From Paenibacillus graminis (GTDB lineage Bacteria; Bacillota; Bacilli; Paenibacillales; Paenibacillaceae), in NCBI RefSeq assembly GCF_000758705.1, contig NZ_CP009287.1, positions 7,102,465 to 7,166,464 of the forward strand: a DNA stretch of 64,000 nucleotides, read 5' to 3'. Below, piece after piece: positions 33,374 through 42,971 of this stretch; positions within the stretch are counted from its first letter, which is position 1, and each line of letters opens with the position of its first letter. The notes below the pieces were generated by a model, which saw nothing but the letters and a program-made list of their open reading frames with translations, made no database searches and was not told the origin of the DNA. Both the position numbers and the translations under genes were made by a program.

Positions 33374-34024
33374 TTAATTTTGCGAAGGGTCATCCATTTC
33401 CGGTGTAAGCATTTTCATTAGGGCGTCATATTCTTCTTTATCTACGTATTTTGCTATGACCTGCTGCAGATCCTTGACTTCACTCTCCGTCAGGCCATCC
33501 TCCATTGCCTTGGATATTTTTTGCATTTCCTCCTGCGGCAGCTTCGCCATTAAGATGTTGAAAATATTGGCTTTTTCATCGGCAGGCAGATTATTCTTCA
33601 AGTCCTTCATTGCCTCCGGTGTCATCACTAATTTCTGATCGAGAGCACTTCCGCTCTGCTCCTCATTAATGGACATTTCCCCCATCACAGGCAGAGCATC
33701 CTTAGGGGCATCCTCCTCCCCGGCTTTCTCACCGCTGCCGCTTCTGCCATCTGCACCATCTGCTCCGTTTGTATTCTTCTCCTGATCATTAGGCGCTGCA
33801 GTTTTCTGCTTCTCTGCTGTGTCCGGGACAGCCTTTGAGTTCATTCCTGTCAGACTCCTCACAAACCCGCCGATACCAGGCTCTGGGCCATCCAGCTTGA
33901 TATCAAAGCTTGCCAGTACGGATTGAATATAGGTATTGACAACAAAGGCTGTGGTCAGAATGGACAGCGTACTCGCCAGCACCATAATCAGACAGACGGC
34001 AAGCCCGCGTTTTACAATTTTCAT
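33374..34024 (-). CDS. hypothetical membrane-anchored protein
   Basis: This 216-residue protein has one N-terminal membrane helix (GLAVCLIMVLASTLSILTTAFV), a low-complexity Gly/Asp/Glu/Lys region (about 70-112) and a helical C-terminal domain (LPADEKANIFNILMAKLPQ, DGLTESEVKDLQQVIAKYV). I do not recognise a named family; similar proteins beside purA are, to my knowledge, a Paenibacillus feature. The C-terminal module might bind wall or protein partners. I start at the second ATG (34024) because GGGAGAG abuts the first. Confidence 0.75.
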   Translation of the reverse strand: MKIVKRGLAVCLIMVLASTLSILTTAFVVNTYIQSVLASFDIKLDGPEPGIGGFVRSLTGMNSKAVPDTAEKQKTAAPNDQEKNTNGADGADGRSGSGEKAGEEDAPKDALPVMGEMSINEEQSGSALDQKLVMTPEAMKDLKNNLPADEKANIFNILMAKLPQEEMQKISKAMEDGLTESEVKDLQQVIAKYVDKEEYDALMKMLTPEMDDPSQN

Positions 34025-34167
34025 CTTCATCTCTCCCTTACTTCTTCAGTTCATAGCCAATCTCCGGAAAATCAGTCCTTGGTTCCTATTCTTCCAGTAT
34101 TGACTAGAACTGAGGCTGGGAAACGTCTGGCGGATAAAGAGACTACCTGGCCTGCACCACGCAGGGC

Positions 34168-34201
34168 GCACAAAAAAAGGAGCCTCAACTGAGGCCCCTC
34201 A
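34168..34201 (-). terminator. rho-independent terminator of purA
   Basis: On the minus strand GGGGCCTCA, loop GT(T), GAGGCTCC is followed by seven T residues. It starts about 25 bp after the purA stop codon. Confidence 0.85.
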
Positions 34202-34224
34202 AAGGGTAAAACTAATATTCAAGC

Positions 34225-35619
<1,395 letters not shown>

Positions 35620-35635
35620 CTAAAGCACAATAACC

Positions 35636-35664
35636 AGTGTAACAGCGGGACTTTTTAAAGTCAA
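35636..35664 (-). promoter_or_regulatory. sigma-A promoter of purA
   Basis: On the minus strand TTGACT (35664-35659), a 17-bp spacer and TACACT (35641-35636) form a clear housekeeping promoter. The start site should be near 35629, giving a leader of about 118 nt. Confidence 0.7.
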
Positions 35665-35672
35665 ATAAAAAC

Positions 35673-35704
35673 GAACGATCCCACAAGAAAATGTGTGATC
35701 GTTC
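35673..35704 (-). promoter_or_regulatory. PurR-type operator that is also the dnaC terminator
   Basis: GAAC-N24-GTTC spans 35673-35704, the spacing known for paired PurBoxes bound by Bacillus PurR. A further CGAACAATA (PurBox-like) lies just upstream on the minus strand at about 35715-35707. The operator lies directly upstream of the purA -35 box. Read as RNA it is also a strong hairpin (CGAACGATC paired with GATCGTTCG) followed by TTTTTA, placed right after the dnaC stop codon at 35725, so it should terminate the dnaC transcript. Confidence 0.65.
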
Positions 35705-35724
35705 GGATATTGTTCGAAAACTGC

Positions 35725-37086
35725 CTAACCTGCAAATGGTTCGTTATGGGCACGCTCGTAGTTGACGAACTTGTTGAAATTTTTCAGGAACACAAGCTCT
35801 ACGGTGCCTACGGGACCATTACGCTGTTTGGCAATAATAATTTCGATGATATTTTTCTTTTCGGTATCCTGGTTATAATAATCATCACGGTATAAGAAGG
35901 CCACAATGTCGGCATCCTGCTCGATCGAACCGGATTCACGAAGGTCACTCATCATCGGACGTTTATCCTGACGCTGCTCTACACCACGGCTGAGCTGGGA
36001 CAGGGCAATAACCGGAACATCGAGCTCACGGGCAATCTGCTTCAAGGTACGGGAGATTTCCGATACTTCCTGCTGGCGGTTCTCCCCGGCCTTTCCGCGC
36101 CCTTGAATGAGCTGCAAATAGTCGATGACGATCATACCGAGGCCCTTTTCCTTCTTCAGTCTGCGGCATTTGGCCCGGATATCCGTAACCGTAACACCGG
36201 GAGTGTCATCAATATAGATTTCCGCTTCCGACAACGACTGAATGCCCATCGTCAGCTTCGACCAGTCATCATCACTTTTAAAGTCACCAGTACGCATAAT
36301 ATTGGCATCCAGATTGGCTTCGGCACAAATCATACGCTGAACCAGCTGCGGCGCCGACATTTCCAGGCTAAAGATAGCTACAGTCTCTTTGGCCCGCACC
36401 GCTACATTCTGGGCAATATTCAGCGCAAACGCTGTTTTACCTACGGAAGGACGGGCAGCCACAATAATCAGGTCATTGCGCTGAAAGCCGTTGGTCATAT
36501 GATCGAGATCCACGAAGCCGGTAGGAATTCCTGAAGTGCCGCCCTTATTCTGATGAAGCAATTCTACACGGTCAAACACCTGCATGAGTACATCACGGAT
36601 TGCAATAAACCCGCTGCCGCTGCGCCGGTTGGAGATTTCCAGAATCCGCCGCTCGGCATCACTAAGCATATTGGCTACATCTTCTCCGCCGGTATAACCC
36701 TCACTGACAATTTGCGTAGCTGTACGGATGAGCCGGCGCAGCATCGCCTTTTCTTCAATGATTTGGGCATAATAATCGACGTTGGCTGCAGTCGGCACCG
36801 CATGCGCCAGCTTCGCCAGATAGCTCACTCCGCCGATATCCTCAAGCTGTCCCTTGTCCTGCAGTCTGGACGTCAGTGTAACCAGGTCAATCGGCTGGCT
36901 CTCTTCTCCGAGCTGCACCATCGCTTCAAATATCATCTGATGCGGTTTATCGTAGAAGTCTTCGGTATTCACCCGCTCCATCGCCGTAATCAGCGCTTCG
37001 TCCTGCAGGAGCACAGCACCGATTACGGCCTGCTCCGCCTCCAGGTTCTGCGGGGGAATCCGATCGAAAAAGAGATCTCCACCCAT
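35725..37086 (-). CDS. dnaC: replicative DNA helicase (DnaB family)
   Basis: This 453-residue hexameric 5'-3' helicase unwinds the fork (DnaC in Bacillus nomenclature, DnaB in E. coli). It begins with the family's IPPQNLEAEQAVIGAVL and has the N-terminal collar, Walker A ARPSVGKTAFALNIA, the DNA-binding loops and IALSQLSRGVEQRQDKRP. It lies 1 bp from rplI and in the same operon as gdpP, as in other Bacillales. Confidence 0.97.
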   Translation of the reverse strand: MGGDLFFDRIPPQNLEAEQAVIGAVLLQDEALITAMERVNTEDFYDKPHQMIFEAMVQLGEESQPIDLVTLTSRLQDKGQLEDIGGVSYLAKLAHAVPTAANVDYYAQIIEEKAMLRRLIRTATQIVSEGYTGGEDVANMLSDAERRILEISNRRSGSGFIAIRDVLMQVFDRVELLHQNKGGTSGIPTGFVDLDHMTNGFQRNDLIIVAARPSVGKTAFALNIAQNVAVRAKETVAIFSLEMSAPQLVQRMICAEANLDANIMRTGDFKSDDDWSKLTMGIQSLSEAEIYIDDTPGVTVTDIRAKCRRLKKEKGLGMIVIDYLQLIQGRGKAGENRQQEVSEISRTLKQIARELDVPVIALSQLSRGVEQRQDKRPMMSDLRESGSIEQDADIVAFLYRDDYYNQDTEKKNIIEIIIAKQRNGPVGTVELVFLKNFNKFVNYERAHNEPFAG

Positions 37087-37087
37087 C

Positions 37088-37534
37088 TTACTCCTCCGTT
37101 ACCTGAACCGTGAGGTTAGCCTTTACTTCAGTATGCAGCTTCACCGCTACCTGAAATGTACCCACATGGCGGATTGAATCACTCAGTTCAATTTTGCGTT
37201 TGTCAATGGTGATGCCGTGGGCAGCTGCCAAAGTTTCCCCGATCTGTTTGCTGGTAATGGCACCGAACAGCCGGCCGCCTTCGCCAGCTTTGGCCTTCAG
37301 CGTCAGCGTCAGCTCGTCAAGCTTCTTGCCCAGCTGAACAGCTTCCTCTTTCTCCTGATCCTTGCGGCGCTGTTCTGCGGCCGCTTGATTCTCCAGCGTT
37401 TTTACATTGCCTTCCGTTGCCGGGCGAACCAGGCCCCGCGGCAGCAGGAAGTTGGATGCATAACCCTCTGATACCTCTTTGACCTGCCCTTTCTTGCCTT
37501 GACCCTTAACATCTTTTATGAAAATGACCTTCAT
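37088..37534 (-). CDS. rplI: 50S ribosomal protein L9
   Basis: This 148-residue protein has the L9 N-terminal domain ([20 protein letters not shown], then [13 protein letters not shown]), a long charged connecting helix and the C-terminal rRNA-binding domain ([16 protein letters not shown]). It binds helix 76 of 23S rRNA at the L1-stalk base. Its start overlaps the end of gdpP by 4 bp. Confidence 0.98.
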   Translation of the reverse strand: MKVIFIKDVKGQGKKGQVKEVSEGYASNFLLPRGLVRPATEGNVKTLENQAAAEQRRKDQEKEEAVQLGKKLDELTLTLKAKAGEGGRLFGAITSKQIGETLAAAHGITIDKRKIELSDSIRHVGTFQVAVKLHTEVKANLTVQVTEE

Positions 37535-39537
37535 TCGAACAGCCCCTCTTTCGCTTCAATTTCGGCCAGTACTGCGAGCAGTCTGGCTTCTGCTTCCTTG
37601 CTTGTTCCTTCAAGCTGTACGGCAGCGTTGGACAAGTGGCCGCCGCCTCCCAGCTTTTCCATAACTACCTGCACATTCATCCGCCCCAGTGACCGGGCGC
37701 TGATACCGATAAGGCCGTCAGGCCGCTCGCTGATGACAAATGAAGCCACCACATTCGTCATACCCAGCAGTGTATCGGCCGTCTGGGCAATCAGCAGCTG
37801 CGGAATCTTCATTCCCGGCTCCGTCACAACCAGCGCTATATGATCATACACCATCCGGGCGTGTTTGATAATTTCCGCTTTGGAAATATACTCCTGCAGA
37901 TCCTCCTTCAGCATCCGCTGAATCAGAATCGTATCTGCCCCGACCCGGCGCAGAAACCCTGCTGCTTCAAAGGTTCTGGACCCGGTGTGAAGCGCAAAAT
38001 GCTTGGTGTCCACTGTAATTCCGGCGAGCAGCATCGTAGCTTCCAGCGGGCTGAGCTTGATCTTGTCATGAATGTACTGCAGCAGCTCTGTTACCAGCTC
38101 GCAGGTAGACGAGGCATAAGGCTCCAGATAGACCAGCACAGCATCATTTATGAATTCCTCACCTCTGCGGTGGTGGTCTACGACCACAATGCGGCTGGCA
38201 TATTGCACCAGGCGCGGCTCCATTGTCATGGATGCCTTATGCGTATCCACCACAATCAGCAGGGTGTGCTCCGTCATGACCTGGAGTGCTTGTTCCGTAG
38301 AGATAAAGGACTTGTTCAGCTCCTCATCCCGCCGGATCTGCTCCATCATCCGGGTAATGGAAGGATTCGGTGTCTCCATCACAATGTTAGCTTCCACATT
38401 GTACATCTGTGCCGCCTTAAGCAGACCAATCGCTGCCCCTACAGCATCGATGTCAGGCGTCCGGTGGCCCATGATCAGCACCCGGTCGCTTTCCTGCATC
38501 AGATCGCGCAGGGCGTGCGCAATAACACGGGCCCGCACTCTCGTGCGCTTCTCCGCTGCATTGCTCTTGCCGCCGTAGAAGGACAGCCGCTGGCCCGCCT
38601 TCACGGCCGCCTGGTCTCCGCCCCGGCCGAGGGCCATATCCAGGCTTGATTGTGCCAGTGCCCCGAGCTCACTGGCAGATTCCGAACCATAGGCGAGTCC
38701 GATGCTTAACGTCATCGGCACCTTGAGATCTGCGGTCATTTCCCGCACCTCATCCAGAATCACGAACCGGCTTTCTTCGAGGGCCTGCAGGCTGCGGTGA
38801 TTGAGCAGCATGAGATACCGCTCCGAAGACAGCCGGCGCAGGTACACTTCAAACTGCTTGCTCCACTCCGTAATCTCGCTGGCCACCTTGGCGATCAGGG
38901 ACGTGCGCTGCTGATCGTCCATGCCTTGGGCCGCTTCGTCGAGATTATCCATCATCACAATGCCGATCGCGAGCTTTTCTTCCTCATAGCGTTCGCGGAG
39001 CACCACAAGCTCAGTAATATCATACAGATACAGCAGCCGTTCGCTGGGGATTATCACCACCTGATAATGGTGTTCATCCACTGCTATTTCTTTACGGATC
39101 TCCTTCAGTACATTTTCTTTGGAAGCTTCCCGTTTGACCGGTACATGTCCAGCCGCGGAAGGCATAACGTCAGGCAGCAGTTCCTCAATTTCTTCTCCTA
39201 CCAAAGACTTTCGTGAAAAAATATCACCTGCGCTGCGGTTGTTCCATTCAACCTTACGGTCCTCGCTGTACAGAATAATGCCCAGCGGAAGCATACTGAC
39301 CGCTTCACCCTCAACCCGCTTAATCCGAAAGGATAGCCCATTGATATATTCGACCAGATTCCGCCGGAACGAGAGCTCTGCCTGCAGCATGGAGAAGCAG
39401 AGGGTCCCGGCCAGAAATAAACTGGCGACACCAATAACCCAGTTATAGAAACTGACTACTATAATCAGCAGCAGCAGCAGCATAAACGCCCATACGGTAT
39501 GATAGCCGTGCCAGCGTCTTTGCAGAAATTTTGGCAT
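37531..39537 (-). CDS. gdpP: cyclic-di-AMP phosphodiesterase GdpP
   Basis: This 668-residue membrane enzyme has two N-terminal membrane helices (about 15-55), a PAS domain, a degenerate GGDEF domain (its motif is not GGDEF) and a C-terminal DHH/DHHA1 phosphodiesterase with [24 protein letters not shown] and [11 protein letters not shown]. It hydrolyses c-di-AMP to pApA and so sets wall, potassium and osmotic balance. It is in the order yybS-gdpP-rplI-dnaC. Confidence 0.95.
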   Translation of the reverse strand: MPKFLQRRWHGYHTVWAFMLLLLLIIVVSFYNWVIGVASLFLAGTLCFSMLQAELSFRRNLVEYINGLSFRIKRVEGEAVSMLPLGIILYSEDRKVEWNNRSAGDIFSRKSLVGEEIEELLPDVMPSAAGHVPVKREASKENVLKEIRKEIAVDEHHYQVVIIPSERLLYLYDITELVVLRERYEEEKLAIGIVMMDNLDEAAQGMDDQQRTSLIAKVASEITEWSKQFEVYLRRLSSERYLMLLNHRSLQALEESRFVILDEVREMTADLKVPMTLSIGLAYGSESASELGALAQSSLDMALGRGGDQAAVKAGQRLSFYGGKSNAAEKRTRVRARVIAHALRDLMQESDRVLIMGHRTPDIDAVGAAIGLLKAAQMYNVEANIVMETPNPSITRMMEQIRRDEELNKSFISTEQALQVMTEHTLLIVVDTHKASMTMEPRLVQYASRIVVVDHHRRGEEFINDAVLVYLEPYASSTCELVTELLQYIHDKIKLSPLEATMLLAGITVDTKHFALHTGSRTFEAAGFLRRVGADTILIQRMLKEDLQEYISKAEIIKHARMVYDHIALVVTEPGMKIPQLLIAQTADTLLGMTNVVASFVISERPDGLIGISARSLGRMNVQVVMEKLGGGGHLSNAAVQLEGTSKEAEARLLAVLAEIEAKEGLFE

Positions 39538-39548
39538 GAGCTCTCACC

Positions 39549-40466
39549 CTATCGTTTCGATTTCGTCACAAGCTCGCGCAGCGGGAACGCCAGGTCGACT
39601 ATACCGATGATCCACAGCCCCGGCATCAAAATTACGGGGATTGCCAGCAGGAGTGCCACAACCTTGCTCCATTTCCGCTCATACACCAGAAAGAAAAGGA
39701 ACCCGATGGTCTGAATGATAAAAGCAATCCTTAGCAGCGGCAGCAGATTATCCGATATCATCGGCATGAATCCGCTGTCTGCTCCTCCAAACACGAGGCT
39801 GAGCACAACACCCAGCAGATAATACCAGATGAACGATCTTGGCAGTCTCCATTCACGGGCTGGTTTCATTCGCGGCACGGCATATTCCATGCTGTTCAGA
39901 ATCGGACGGACAATGGAATGTGTGATCACAGCTATCATAAACGAGCTGATGATTAGTGTCATTGGAATGATCTGGACAGTCATATGGCTGATTGTACTTA
40001 CGTCCTCCGAGGAGAGTTTCAATTCGGACATCAGCGGATTGCCGGCCCCCAGCTCCGATAGCGGTGAATTCACCATCTGCAGCACATCATTCACATAGGT
40101 GGTAAGGTCAAAATTAAACAATGCTGTTCCGAGCAGCAGCAGAAGCAGGAATTCGGCCAGGATGGTAATCATTCCGGCGAGCAGAGTGGACATCGCTGAA
40201 GAGCGTTTCTTATACCATCGTCCCATCACCAGGGCGGGGATTAAGAAATAGACCGCTATTAAGACATAGACGGGTGTGATCAGACCGACAATCAGCAATA
40301 CAGGCAGAATATGAATAATGAACTGCTTTGTATTCAGAGTAGTGAACAATACTACTGCCGGTATAATCATAAATAGTGTAGTGATAATAAGCAGTGGGGT
40401 TGATAACGAGAGCAGCAACAGCAGATACGCTATGCTCCATGCCACCGATGTCCAGCGAAATTTCAA
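39549..40466 (-). CDS. yybS: YybS family membrane protein (DUF2232)
   Basis: This 305-residue protein has about eight hydrophobic segments and the layout of YybS, always found just upstream of gdpP in Bacillales. DUF2232 members look like small S-component-type membrane proteins, but no substrate is known. It begins MKFRWTSVAWSIAYLLLLLS and ends VDLAFPLRELVTKSKR. Gap to gdpP is 11 bp, so they share a transcript. Confidence 0.9.
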   Translation of the reverse strand: MKFRWTSVAWSIAYLLLLLSLSTPLLIITTLFMIIPAVVLFTTLNTKQFIIHILPVLLIVGLITPVYVLIAVYFLIPALVMGRWYKKRSSAMSTLLAGMITILAEFLLLLLLGTALFNFDLTTYVNDVLQMVNSPLSELGAGNPLMSELKLSSEDVSTISHMTVQIIPMTLIISSFMIAVITHSIVRPILNSMEYAVPRMKPAREWRLPRSFIWYYLLGVVLSLVFGGADSGFMPMISDNLLPLLRIAFIIQTIGFLFFLVYERKWSKVVALLLAIPVILMPGLWIIGIVDLAFPLRELVTKSKR

Positions 40467-40472
40467 CAGTAT

Positions 40473-40784
40473 TCACCTCTTACGCATATGTTCTTCTAAC
40501 GCAGATATATCCTGGTACCATTCTTCCAGTTGATGCCCTTCCTGCCTGTGCTTTCTGAGCTTCTCAATCAGGAGATCGTCGAGCTCGCGATACGGGATGC
40601 CCAGTCTGCGTCCAAGAATGTAGGAGCTCATAATCAGGCTCGCCAGACTGTCTCCTACACGCGCGGTGCTGCCTTCCCAGAGCGCTTTAAATAACCGTGA
40701 GACTTGATCAATTACTTCAGTTTTCAACCATTCAATTACTTTGGCGCGTTTGGCCACATCCAGGTCCTTCGGCACATTGGGCAC
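40473..40784 (-). CDS. MazG-like family protein
   Basis: This 103-residue helical protein (VPKDLDVAKRAKVIEWLKTE, then GDSLASLIMSSYILGRRLGI and YRELDDLLIEKLRKHR) has the compact all-alpha arrangement of MazG-like nucleotide pyrophosphohydrolase relatives, although the acidic EExxE metal site is poorly kept. Nucleotide hydrolysis is therefore not certain. GTG 40784 has GGAGG 8 nt upstream; the longer frame begins upstream of that site. It lies 6 bp ahead of yybS. Confidence 0.8.
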   Translation of the reverse strand: MPNVPKDLDVAKRAKVIEWLKTEVIDQVSRLFKALWEGSTARVGDSLASLIMSSYILGRRLGIPYRELDDLLIEKLRKHRQEGHQLEEWYQDISALEEHMRKR

Positions 40785-40890
40785 AGTCTCTCTACCTCCG
40801 GCAAAAAACATTATTCTCAATTATAGCATAAATATTTCCCAGCTACACGGGACGTCCACCGCTCATGAAATTCAAGGGCTGCGCTTTCAA

Positions 40891-40936
40891 AAAAGGCCCG
40901 CATTCCGTGACCGCCGGAAATACAGGCCTTGGTACA
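40891..40936 (-). terminator. rho-independent terminator of the CBS-protein gene
   Basis: On the minus strand AAGGCCTGTATTTCCG and CGGAATGCGGGCCTT form a long stem with one bulge or mismatch region, followed by TTTTT. It starts 28 bp after the CBS-protein stop codon. Confidence 0.8.
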
Positions 40937-40963
40937 ACTTGCTCAACTGCCGGGAATAAATGT

Positions 40964-41389
40964 TTATAACGATTCCTGCGATTGGCGGGAAACAACCTTC
41001 TCGCAATACTCAATAATCTGACTCCTGCGGACAATACCGATAAATCGGTTCATGTCGTCAACCACAGGCACAAAGTTCTGCACCTTGGCCAAATTAATCA
41101 AATCCTCCATATCTGCATCAATGGACACCGGCAGATTATTCATCCGCAGCGGAACATCCTTCAGCAGATATTTTGAAGCATTTTCGAAAGTCACCGCTCC
41201 ACCTGAATCCTTCATATACCACAGCAGATCGCCTTCCGTTACTGTCCCGGCATATTCTCCATTCCGGTTCAGAATCGGTACAGCCGTATAGCGGTGAAAT
41301 TCCATCCGTTCGAGAGTCTGGCGCAGCGTTGAATCCAGGGTTACGCAGGCGACCTCTTGTTTCGGAAGTAAAAAAAACGCAATATTCAT
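40964..41389 (-). CDS. CBS-pair protein, possible c-di-AMP sensor (CbpB/DarB-like)
   Basis: This 141-residue protein is two CBS motifs and little else: FHRYTAVPILNRNGEYAGTVTEGDLLWY (quoted in parts, FHRYTAVPILNRNGEY and AGTVTEGDLLWYM) and VQNFVPVVDDMNRFIGIVRR. Stand-alone CBS pairs bind adenosine nucleotides; CbpB/DarB of Firmicutes binds c-di-AMP and, when free, stimulates (p)ppGpp synthase Rel. The layout is right and gdpP is 1.4 kb away, but nucleotide choice cannot be read from sequence. ATG 41389 has GAGGAGG upstream; the longer frame is not supported. Confidence 0.82.
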   Translation of the reverse strand: MNIAFFLLPKQEVACVTLDSTLRQTLERMEFHRYTAVPILNRNGEYAGTVTEGDLLWYMKDSGGAVTFENASKYLLKDVPLRMNNLPVSIDADMEDLINLAKVQNFVPVVDDMNRFIGIVRRSQIIEYCEKVVSRQSQESL

Positions 41390-41529
41390 CTCTTGATCCT
41401 CCTCAAAGAGTTCCGAAGGAATTATTATGCCAATCATCCGTTCCAATTCATTATAACATGAGAACAGTAAGCAGCAGCCATTAAGATTGTATATGGCTGC
41501 TGCGGTTCCTGCTTATTCTTTTGCGGAGA

Positions 41530-42573
41530 TTACTGCGCTGCGGCTGTAGCTGCTGGCTCCAGGGCGTTTTGGGCTTTTCCCGGCTCGATTAATTGGTCTA
41601 CCGGTGTGCTGGCATTCATCCAATTGTCAATCATAGCCTTGGCTTCAGTGAGGTCCTCTTCATCTACGATATCATAATAAACCCCGCCGATACGTTCCCC
41701 TTCACCCATCACAGTAAAGCTGGAGATATCCATATCCTTGCCGCCCATGAATTTTTTGGCGAGGCTTATAATCATTGACGGCTGAATATCCGTCTTGAAA
41801 TTGTCACCCATTATGTCCAGCAGCTCCGGGATATTTCCAATTTGGCTGATGGACAGCATCTTGTTCGCAACGACGTCAATAAAAACCTGCTGCCGTTTGG
41901 TACGGTTGAAGTCGCTGTCCTCGCGATAACGGGTGTAATTAAGGGCCTCTTCCCCATTATAGTTAGACTTGCCGCCTTCGATAGTGAATTTTTCATGATC
42001 CTTGCCTTTGTTCACAATATCTTTTTTGATCGGCAGCGGAACACCGCCAATCGCATCCACCGCATCTTTCAAGCCTTGAAAATTAATTGTGGCATAATAT
42101 TGAATATCGTGCCCGAGCAGGTTTTCCAGTGTGTCCTTGGCCATCTGCTGCCCGCCAAAAGCATAGGCATGCGTAATCTTATCCTTTTTATTGTCGTCAT
42201 GTCCAATGATCTCGGTGTAGGTATCCCGCGGTATGGAGATGAGCAGAATCTTATAGTCCTCCGGACGAATAACTGCATAGATCATGGTATCCGAACGGGC
42301 AGTCTCATTCTCGCGCTGGTCTGTACCCAGCAGCATTAGGGAGAACGGGTCACTTTTGTAAACAACAGGTTCGGGTTTGACCGTAGTGGTGCCGTCATTA
42401 ACAAGAGGCTGGTAGGATTCCTGCGTCAGCTTATCCTCGACCCGATCCGACAGAAAAAGATCAAAGGCCAGTACGGCCAGCGGTTTCTGGAACAGAAAGC
42501 CACCGCCAATGATTACCACCAGCGCAGCAATCAGGATGATATATCTTTTTTTCATTTTTTTGAATTTTTTCAT
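41530..42573 (-). CDS. LytR-CpsA-Psr (LCP) family cell-wall glycopolymer ligase
   Basis: This 347-residue protein has a basic cytoplasmic tail, one membrane helix (YIILIAALVVIIGGGFLF) and an extracytoplasmic LCP domain with LLGTDQRENETARSDTMI, the LLISIPRDTYTEI arginine motif, KITHAYAFGG, and NYTRYREDSDFNRTKRQQ. LCP enzymes move teichoic acid or other anionic polymers from lipid carriers to peptidoglycan. ATG 42573 has AAGGAA upstream; a TTG 20 codons earlier is less likely. The C-terminal tail is Ala/Pro-rich. Confidence 0.93.
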   Translation of the reverse strand: MKKFKKMKKRYIILIAALVVIIGGGFLFQKPLAVLAFDLFLSDRVEDKLTQESYQPLVNDGTTTVKPEPVVYKSDPFSLMLLGTDQRENETARSDTMIYAVIRPEDYKILLISIPRDTYTEIIGHDDNKKDKITHAYAFGGQQMAKDTLENLLGHDIQYYATINFQGLKDAVDAIGGVPLPIKKDIVNKGKDHEKFTIEGGKSNYNGEEALNYTRYREDSDFNRTKRQQVFIDVVANKMLSISQIGNIPELLDIMGDNFKTDIQPSMIISLAKKFMGGKDMDISSFTVMGEGERIGGVYYDIVDEEDLTEAKAMIDNWMNASTPVDQLIEPGKAQNALEPAATAAAQ

Positions 42574-42969
42574 AATTTTTGATTCCTTCTTTATGGTGGA
42601 ATGTATATATGATTGCTCGCGATCTATTTTCAATGCTTGCCGGGAGGGTTCCAGGCAGTCATGGCTGGGCTTTTCTTGGCTGGTATGGGTTGCCCCGATT
42701 CAGTGTTAGGATTCCCCCCTTTCAGGAATTCGGGTCATTCTAATTGTAGAATAAACTTGGAAACCACCTTTGACACATAAACAATATTTCTATTGTAATC
42801 ACTTAGCGCCTAAAAAGAAACAACAAATAACGACAAGTTTAGTACTGAAGCTGCTTGTAATCTATAAAGTATATGACGTGCGAAAGTTGATTTTGATTCG
42901 TATTTTGCAAAAAAAACAGCAAAGCTGCAGTATCCGCCTGCACTAGGAGGCGGGTCCAGAGCTTCGCTG
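42574..42969. other. intergenic region upstream of the LCP gene
   Basis: About 330 bp hold no gene that I can support. The stretch should carry the LCP promoter; a TTTATTCTA near 42748-42756 (minus strand) is a weak -10 candidate. The left flank of the binding-protein terminator lies at its right end. Confidence 0.4.
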
Positions 42970-42971
42970 TT
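42908..42971 (-). terminator. rho-independent terminator of the oligopeptide-binding gene
   Basis: On the minus strand a long hairpin (AACAGCGAAGCT, CCGCCT, loop, AGGCGG, AGCTTTGCTGTT) ends in eight T residues. It overlaps the stop region of the gene at 42970. Confidence 0.88.
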
